The notes beneath the pieces were generated by a model. It was not told where the DNA came from. It was given only the letters and a program-made list of their open reading frames with translations, and did not search any database. A stretch of DNA of 11,421 bases from Candidatus Poribacteria bacterium WGA-3G. GTDB lineage: Bacteria > Poribacteria > WGA-4E > WGA-3G. Where the stretch lies: the NCBI GenBank assembly GCA_000406005.1, contig ASZN01000064.1, positions 22,942-34,362 on the forward strand, written 5' to 3'. The number at the start of each line of letters is the position of its first letter. Position 1 is the first letter of the stretch. The position numbers and the translations under genes are program-made. Below are positions 6,802-11,421 of the stretch, piece by piece.

Positions 6802-6823
6802 GAACCGCAAGGAAAATTAAAAA
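6802..6823 (+). promoter_or_regulatory. Shared 22-base ribosome-site leader, copy 2
   Basis: These 22 bases, with core CGCAAGGAAAATTAAAAA, are identical to 7989-8010 and close to 2982-3003. The Shine-Dalgarno AAGGA is at 6809-6813, ten bases before the ATG at 6824. Confidence 0.65.
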
Positions 6824-7831
6824 ATGGAAAATATTGGGATTGGCGTTATCGGATGCGGCGGCATGGGCAGAAGCCTTGCCACCAGTGCACACGCCGTTGA
6901 AGGAATAGATGTCATCTGTGTCAGCGATCTGCAAGAAGCGTTAGCAGAAAAACTCGCTACAGATCTCGAGGCGTCCTACACGTTAGATTACCACGAACTC
7001 CTCGCCGATGATCGGGTTCAGGCAGTTTTGATCGCGGCACCGCCATTTATGCACGCCCCGATAGCCGTCGATGCAGCAAAAGCCGGTAAACACGTTTTCT
7101 CCGAAAAACCGATGGCACCGACACTTCAGGATTGCGATGCAATGATCGCCGCTGCTGAGGAAAACGGTGTCAAACTCACGATCGGTCTCGTCTGTCGATA
7201 CCATGCGACGCACGCCAAGGTACGTGAAATCGTGCAAAGCGGCGAACTCGGTGCACCTGCCTGTATGATGGTGCATCGGATCGGTGGACCGTGGCGAAGC
7301 GGCGGAAGTTATGTCCCGTGGCGACTGGAGCGTGCCAAATCCGGGGGTAGCCTCATGGAAATCAACGCACACGAGATTGACTTCATGCGCTGGACGTGTG
7401 GGGATGTCGTCTCTGTCTATGCTGCTGGCGGTCAGTACGTCCAGAGAGAAAGCGATTATCCAGATGTCGTACTGGCTTCGTTGCAGTTCGAGAACGGTGC
7501 AGTCGGTCTGCTCCATTCGAGTCATATCTCTGCCGTCGGCGGCTACGGTGGACGCGTCGATTGTGAAGGCGGCTCCATCTATTTTCCACAGATTTGGGGC
7601 GGCAGCGCAACAATTCAGATCAAACCGTTTGACGGTGATGGACGACAGATCCCAATCTCCGATATTAAAGTGCCACCACCGGTGCAAGAGGAGATCCGCG
7701 TCTTCGTGGATGCTATCCGAAACGATACAGACCCTCTAATCACAGGAACAGACGGACGCGCAGCCGTTGAAATCGCACTTGCCGCGTATCAGTCTGTTGA
7801 GAGTAGGCAACCTGTGCCATTACCGCTATAA
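6824..7831 (+). CDS. Gfo/Idh/MocA family oxidoreductase
   Basis: This is a 335-residue cytoplasmic NAD(P)-dependent dehydrogenase of the sugar/inositol class. The nucleotide-binding loop is GVIGCGGMG (7-15), with an acidic residue at the end of the second strand (SDL, 34-36). The catalytic motif is SEKPM (93-97, Lys95). The substrate-site motif GGSLMEINAHEIDFMRW (174-190) keeps His183 and Asp186. Here the usual Asp-x-Gly before the His is Glu-x-Asn. The C-terminal half is the alpha/beta domain that forms the open sheet and substrate pocket. It is clearly different from the oxidoreductase at 672: a different glycine loop, EKP instead of DKP, and shorter. The start has the shared AAGGAAAATTAAAAA leader. 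It stands alone between two intergenic gaps, so it may have its own transcript or read into the operon at 8012. Substrate unknown. Confidence 0.92.
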   Translation: MENIGIGVIGCGGMGRSLATSAHAVEGIDVICVSDLQEALAEKLATDLEASYTLDYHELLADDRVQAVLIAAPPFMHAPIAVDAAKAGKHVFSEKPMAPTLQDCDAMIAAAEENGVKLTIGLVCRYHATHAKVREIVQSGELGAPACMMVHRIGGPWRSGGSYVPWRLERAKSGGSLMEINAHEIDFMRWTCGDVVSVYAAGGQYVQRESDYPDVVLASLQFENGAVGLLHSSHISAVGGYGGRVDCEGGSIYFPQIWGGSATIQIKPFDGDGRQIPISDIKVPPPVQEEIRVFVDAIRNDTDPLITGTDGRAAVEIALAAYQSVESRQPVPLPL

Positions 7832-8011
7832 TTGTGGGAACCATCTTCCGAAAGTAGGGGTATCCATAAGAGTCGCAGTGTTTTTTTTATAACCACTAAA
7901 TTGTGGCCCGTAATGAAATGGAGGGGTTTTGCTTGGGTGTTTCTTCAGATCTACGGAGAGGCACGCTAATGCCCTAATCAACCTCACCGAACCGCAAGGA
8001 AAATTAAAAAA
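7832..8011. other. Intergenic region with T8 run and short dispersed repeat
   Basis: This 180-base gap holds an eight-T run (7881-7888), a weak CCAC/GTGG hairpin (7893-7906), the repeat TTTTGCTTGGGT (7927-7938) that recurs at the right edge of the window, a short GGCA/TGCC inverted repeat (7960-7973), and the shared leader at 7989-8010. I see no coding sequence in it and no convincing intrinsic terminator. Confidence 0.45.
7989..8010 (+). promoter_or_regulatory. Shared 22-base ribosome-site leader, copy 3
   Basis: Identical over 22 bases to 6802-6823, with one extra A before the ATG at 8012. AAGGA lies at 7996-8000, eleven bases from the start. Confidence 0.65.
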
Positions 8012-8950
8012 ATGAAAATTTCAGTCTGGGATGGCGGACTATCAGATAGCTACCTTAAACAGGTCACACAACTCGGTGCCGATTGCATCGACTTCGGGAA
8101 CGATGCCTCTTTCCCCGGCGTTAGCGAGCAGGGGTACCCCGACTTAGACGAACTCCTGAAAATCAAAAAACGTATCCGTTCTTGGGGACTCGACATTAAC
8201 CGTGTAACACTTCCGAATATCACAGAGAAGTTCATGACCGGACAATCCGACGGTGAACAGGAGCTTGAGAACACCTGCAATGCGCTCCGTGTTTTCGCTG
8301 AAGCCGGTGTCCCGATCGCGCGTCAACGGTTCTGGGGCGATACGTTTGGTTACCTCATGACGCGTTATTCCTCCGTTCATAGAGGCGGTTATACCTCACG
8401 CGGTGAAAGCCGTGCCGCGACCAAAAATCCACCGGACACGCCGACGATGGAAGCACTCGACGAATGGTGGAAACGTTTCACTGAGGTCTACGGTGCACTC
8501 GTCCCTATCGCCGATGAATACGACATCAAACTCGCTATCCATCCGTCAGATGTTCCGAACCCAGATACGCCACTCGGTAGCCTCGGTTTCCATCGCGTCA
8601 TTGATGCGTTTCCGAGCAATAACGTCGGTTACCTCTACTGCTGCGGCACACGTGCTGAAGCCGGTGGTAGCACCATCGTCCTCGACGAAATCAACAACTA
8701 CGGACGCAAAGGACGCATCTTTATGGTTCATCTGCGCAACGTACGCGGCAGTCTCGCAACAGCGGGCGCGTTTGAAGAGGTCCTCCTCGACGACGGTGAT
8801 ATGAACGTCTTTAAAGTCGTCAAGGAACTCCAAAAAGTCGGATTCGCCGGATGTATTAACGCCGACCACATTCCGAGATTGGAAGGCAATGTCGGATTAG
8901 CCTACTCTGTCGGCTACATCAAAGCTCTCTTTGCGGCACTCGTTGTCTAA
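8012..8950 (+). CDS. Mannonate dehydratase (UxuA)-like TIM-barrel protein
   Basis: This 312-residue protein resembles the UxuA family, which dehydrates D-mannonate to 2-keto-3-deoxygluconate in hexuronate catabolism. Recognisable segments are IADEYDIKLAIHPSDVP (166-182), YLYCCGT (207-213), RIFMVHLRNVRG (235-246), LLDDGDMNVFKVVKEL (258-273) and NADHIP (283-288). The known UxuA metal ligands Cys, His, Asp and His have counterparts in C210, H240, D285 and H286. It is shorter than typical UxuA (about 350-400), lacking part of the middle insertion. The His of the usual AHxxGDVDM segment and the Arg of RPDHG are absent, so activity on mannonate is not assured. There is no signal peptide. The shared leader supports the ATG. 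The next gene follows after 14 bases, so it heads a probable three-gene operon. Alternatives are another acid-sugar dehydratase or isomerase of the same fold. Confidence 0.78.
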   Translation: MKISVWDGGLSDSYLKQVTQLGADCIDFGNDASFPGVSEQGYPDLDELLKIKKRIRSWGLDINRVTLPNITEKFMTGQSDGEQELENTCNALRVFAEAGVPIARQRFWGDTFGYLMTRYSSVHRGGYTSRGESRAATKNPPDTPTMEALDEWWKRFTEVYGALVPIADEYDIKLAIHPSDVPNPDTPLGSLGFHRVIDAFPSNNVGYLYCCGTRAEAGGSTIVLDEINNYGRKGRIFMVHLRNVRGSLATAGAFEEVLLDDGDMNVFKVVKELQKVGFAGCINADHIPRLEGNVGLAYSVGYIKALFAALVV

Positions 8951-8964
8951 CCGCATATCTGCCC

Positions 8965-9972
8965 GTGTATACAGTAGAACCTCTTACCTCTCAGAATCAA
9001 GAGCAGTGGGATGCTGTCATTCAACGCTGTCCGAACACAACTGCTTTCCAAAGCCTTGCGTGGCGAGATGCTTTAGCCGGTGCGTTCAGACAACTTAACC
9101 CGGTCTATATGCTCATCAAGCAGCAAGGTGCGGTCGTAGGTGGGCTGCCTGCCTTCGTTTTTCAACCGATACCCGGTATCCGTTTGTGGCACTCTATACC
9201 GTGGAACCTGTTCGGAGGAATACACTTGATAGATGGCATGACGTTGAATCCCGAAGCATTCATAACATCTATTGAAACCGCAGCAGCGGAGAACGGGTGG
9301 TGTGAAATACGCTGGACGTTGGCTCCAGAACACACGACGACCTACGGCGATTGTTTCACCGGAACTGGCTACGATCGGACAGATCACTTCACGCATCTCT
9401 TGGAAACCGATGGAGACGTTGATGTACTCTGGCACGCCTACAACAAACGGGTCCGAGGTGCAGTGCGGAAAGCAGAAAAATCGGGGGTCGAAGTTACGGA
9501 TACTGACAGCGAAGAGGCGTTGTCCGTGTTCTACGACATGTATCTTATGACGGTAAAACGATTAGGCGGCACGCCGAAACCGCGATCACTCATGCAGACG
9601 CTCTTACAGCGAAAGATAGCGAAGCTCGCCATCGCAATGTATGACGGAACGCTCATCGCAGGACTCCTCTATCTGTGTTTCAATCGAACTGTAACGCTGT
9701 GGTGTGAGGCATCTGTCCCTGCGTTCTTGAAGTACCGTCCGAACAACGCCATCTTTCACCACATCATCACAGAGGCGTGTCGTGAAAGGTACCAGTGGGT
9801 GGATTTCGGGGCATCACCACCGGAGAATACCGGACTCATCGCCCATAAAGAGCAGTACCGTGCGACTCGGACAGATTTCGCCAGTTACACAAAAGTCGTT
9901 TCACCCCTAAAGAGGACGTTGTGGACCCAGAGTGAAGGCGCACTCCGCCAAATTTATACGTGGATGCAGTAA
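8965..9972 (+). CDS. FemAB/GNAT-like acyl- or aminoacyltransferase family protein
   Basis: The 335-residue product resembles FemAB-related proteins, which carry two GNAT-like folds. These proteins add amino acids to peptidoglycan precursors or acylate exopolysaccharide and lipid substrates. The N-terminal half (1-135) has FQSLAWRDALAGAF (28-41), typical of the family's first motif, and hydrophobic strands AVVGGLPAFVFQPIPG. The middle has a basic helix, NKRVRGAVRKAEKSG (160-174). The second GNAT half (about 185-312) contains LAIAMYDGTLIAGLLYL (221-237), a Pro-Asn-Asn-Ala helix start (259-262), and WVDFGASPPENTGLIAHKEQY (278-298), matching the FemAB signature aspartate/Phe-Gly element. The start is GTG with no clear Shine-Dalgarno, 14 bases after the previous stop, so translation is probably coupled. 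No membrane segment or signal peptide is visible. Its place between catabolic genes suggests glycan modification, but the donor and acceptor are unknown. Confidence 0.72.
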   Translation: MYTVEPLTSQNQEQWDAVIQRCPNTTAFQSLAWRDALAGAFRQLNPVYMLIKQQGAVVGGLPAFVFQPIPGIRLWHSIPWNLFGGIHLIDGMTLNPEAFITSIETAAAENGWCEIRWTLAPEHTTTYGDCFTGTGYDRTDHFTHLLETDGDVDVLWHAYNKRVRGAVRKAEKSGVEVTDTDSEEALSVFYDMYLMTVKRLGGTPKPRSLMQTLLQRKIAKLAIAMYDGTLIAGLLYLCFNRTVTLWCEASVPAFLKYRPNNAIFHHIITEACRERYQWVDFGASPPENTGLIAHKEQYRATRTDFASYTKVVSPLKRTLWTQSEGALRQIYTWMQ

Positions 9973-10007
9973 ATCAGAAGAGCGTCTTACCATACAAAGG
10001 AACAACA

Positions 10008-11366
10008 ATGGAAACTACCCGTAAACCCAATCTAATTTTTGTCTTCGGCGACCAGCACCGCCAATGTGATGTCGGTTGCGCAGGTAACCCGCAAGTACAA
10101 ACGCCGTTTATGGATCAACTCGCGCAAGAAGGCGTGTTTTTTCCGAACACCTTCACTAATGTCCCGATATGTGTGCCTGCACGTGGATGCTTGATGACAG
10201 GTAAATATCCGTTGAACCATAAAGCCGTTTCCAACGATTTGCCGCTTCCGTTGTCCGAAACGGGGGTTGCGGAGGTCTTCAAAGCGGACGGTTATGAGAC
10301 AGGGTACATCGGTAAATGGCACCTCGGCGGCATGCCGAGAGATAAGTTTATCACGCATGAGATGCGCTTCGGCTTTGACCACTGGGTCGGATGGAATTGT
10401 CATCATAACTATTTCAACGCGCCGTACCACGATTCCGATGGAAACCAGAAGCGAATCGAAGGTTACGAACCCGACTTCCAGACGGATCAGGCGATCCAAT
10501 ACTGCCGTGATCACGTTGATGAACCTTTCTGTCTCTATATGAGTTGGGGACCGCCGCACAATCCGTATGAACATGTCCCTGAACACTACAAGGAGATGTA
10601 TCCACCAGAGGAGATTCAGTTGCGTCCCAACGCCGTAGATACACCGGCAACCCGGAAAGACCTATCCGGCTACTACGCGCACATCACGGCTTTAGACGAG
10701 AACCTCGGACGCTTGATGGCTGCGCTCGACGAACTCGGTATCGCCGACGATACAATCCTCGTCTACACATCCGACCACGGCGATATGCTCGGCAGCCACG
10801 GACATAACCGCAAAGAACGTCCGTGGGAAGAATCGAGCCGTATCCCGTTCATGGTCCGCTGGCCCCGTAGAATACCGGCAGGCGTTACTCGCGATACTTT
10901 GCTAAGTCTCGTCGATTTTATGCCGTCAATGCTATCCTTATGCGATCTGCCGATTCCGGACGGTGTCGAAGGCATAGACCTTTCAGATGCGATGCTTGGC
11001 AAGGCAATTGACGAACCGCAATCTGTCTTCCTCGGCGTACCCTTACACGGGAGTGAAGGTTTCCACTTCGGTATCCGTGAGTGGCGCGGTGTCCGAACGC
11101 ATCGCCACACTTATGCACGCCATTTCGACGGTACAGGTTGGCTCCTTTACGACAATGATAACGACCCGTATCAATTGAACAATCTCATAGACGATGCAGA
11201 TTCACAAGGACTTCGAGCAGAATTAGAGACGGAACTTCAAGCGTGGTTGAACCGAGTCAACGATCCGTTCCTACCCGGAATTGAACACATTCGGCAGCTC
11301 GGTCTATCTGAACTCTGGAACATCAGCGAGCAGCGGTTCGGCGGCAGAAAACCGCGCTGGGCATAA
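10008..11366 (+). CDS. Type I (formylglycine) sulfatase, family S1
   Basis: The protein has 452 residues starting METTRKPNLIFVFGDQ. The same frame is open upstream to a GTG at 9960, but that would overlap the previous gene. The ATG at 10008 has AAGGA at 9997-10001, six bases away. The sulfatase signature is CVPARG (55-60), so Cys55 would be converted to formylglycine. The Pro position means maturation either by an anaerobic radical enzyme or by FGE; neither gene is present here. Other active-site pieces are GDQHR (14-18, metal Asp/Gln), GKWHLG (102-107), PPHNPY (182-187, His184), TSDHGDMLGSHG (254-265, metal Asp256/His257) and RKERPWEE (268-275, Lys269). The C-terminal domain is complete (YDNDNDPYQLNNL near residue 395). 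It hydrolyses sulfate esters, probably from sugars. There is no signal peptide, so it should act in the cytoplasm on imported sulfated oligosaccharides, unlike most exported sulfatases of polysaccharide degraders. Confidence 0.93.
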   Translation: METTRKPNLIFVFGDQHRQCDVGCAGNPQVQTPFMDQLAQEGVFFPNTFTNVPICVPARGCLMTGKYPLNHKAVSNDLPLPLSETGVAEVFKADGYETGYIGKWHLGGMPRDKFITHEMRFGFDHWVGWNCHHNYFNAPYHDSDGNQKRIEGYEPDFQTDQAIQYCRDHVDEPFCLYMSWGPPHNPYEHVPEHYKEMYPPEEIQLRPNAVDTPATRKDLSGYYAHITALDENLGRLMAALDELGIADDTILVYTSDHGDMLGSHGHNRKERPWEESSRIPFMVRWPRRIPAGVTRDTLLSLVDFMPSMLSLCDLPIPDGVEGIDLSDAMLGKAIDEPQSVFLGVPLHGSEGFHFGIREWRGVRTHRHTYARHFDGTGWLLYDNDNDPYQLNNLIDDADSQGLRAELETELQAWLNRVNDPFLPGIEHIRQLGLSELWNISEQRFGGRKPRWA

Positions 11367-11421
11367 TTTCACTGTGGCATAAGGCCCCCTCTTCTGTAGG
11401 AGCGAGTGTTTTTGCTTGGGT
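11367..11421. other. Downstream intergenic edge with copy of short repeat
   Basis: After the sulfatase stop the last bases contain TTTTGCTTGGGT (11410-11421), identical to 7927-7938 and cut by the window end. It is probably the beginning of a dispersed repeat. No terminator stem is visible before the edge. Confidence 0.4.

Noticed and set aside
6983..7687. 234-codon open frame on the minus strand.
   Set aside because: It lies wholly inside the oxidoreductase at 6824 and its translation shows no family motif; it is a codon-bias shadow.
7881..7888. Eight-T run as an intrinsic terminator of the 6824 oxidoreductase.
   Set aside because: I could not find a stable stem immediately before the T-run; the only nearby hairpin (CCAC/GTGG) follows it.
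7893..7906. Reverse-strand terminator (CCAC/GTGG stem with A-run upstream).
   Set aside because: The stem has only four pairs and there is no minus-strand gene to terminate.
9960..10007. Upstream GTG extension of the sulfatase.
   Set aside because: It overlaps the transferase gene and adds residues not seen in sulfatases; the ATG at 10008 has a well-spaced AAGGA.
10032..10586. 184-codon open frame on the minus strand.
   Set aside because: It is antisense to the sulfatase active-site region and has no independent support.
1..11421. Defence system, CRISPR array, secondary-metabolite cluster or mobile element.
   Set aside because: No Cas, nuclease, toxin, transposase, integrase, PKS/NRPS or phage signatures were seen, and no regularly spaced direct repeats with unique spacers.

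Overview
The window carries one truncated and nine complete protein genes, all on the + strand. Intergenic gaps are short to moderate and mostly hold hairpins and short repeats. There are no rRNA or tRNA genes, CRISPR arrays, transposases or phage genes that I can see. The content is a bacterial carbohydrate-catabolism neighbourhood: two Gfo/Idh/MocA oxidoreductases, a sugar isomerase-type TIM barrel, an oligogalacturonate-lyase-type propeller, a mannonate-dehydratase-like TIM barrel and a type I sulfatase. With them sit a LamG protein, a crystallin/ConA-like fusion, a FemAB/GNAT-like transferase and a TPR protein. This mix, with roughly balanced base composition and AAGGA-type ribosome sites, recalls Candidatus Poribacteria (sponge-associated or pelagic) or a similar polysaccharide-degrading lineage of the Planctomycetes/Latescibacteria kind. 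That placement is an inference from gene style; the window has no phylogenetic marker.

Layout: 1-294 is the tail of a TPR protein. The 377-base gap 295-671 has an 18-bp perfect palindrome, two strong-looking sigma-70-type promoters and a leader hairpin. 672-2898 is a two-gene unit (oxidoreductase plus TIM-barrel isomerase/epimerase) closed by a GC-rich hairpin. 3004-4110 is an oligogalacturonate-lyase-like gene. 4111-4296 holds a fold-back array of 7-base repeats directly in front of 4297-5691, a four-motif beta/gamma-crystallin protein fused to a ConA-like domain. 5834-6709 is a secreted LamG protein, followed by a second GC-rich hairpin of the same type. 6824-7831 is another oxidoreductase. 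8012-11366 looks like one operon: UxuA-like protein, FemAB-like transferase, sulfatase.

How the genes may work together (inference): the sulfatase would strip sulfate from sugars. The PL22-type lyase would split unsaturated uronate disaccharides, and the UxuA-like enzyme would dehydrate an aldonate. The oxidoreductases and the TIM-barrel isomerase would handle sugar or glycoside oxidation and isomerisation. None of the three sugar-cleaving or desulfating proteins has a visible signal peptide, so this reads as cytoplasmic processing of imported sulfated or uronate-containing oligosaccharides. No transporter, kinase, aldolase or regulator is in the window. Three genes (3004, 6824, 8012) share a nearly identical leader around the ribosome site, which may mark a genome-wide expression module. 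I do not see a complete, clearly new system. The most unusual items are the crystallin/ConA-like fusion, the heptamer fold-back in front of it and the shared leader.
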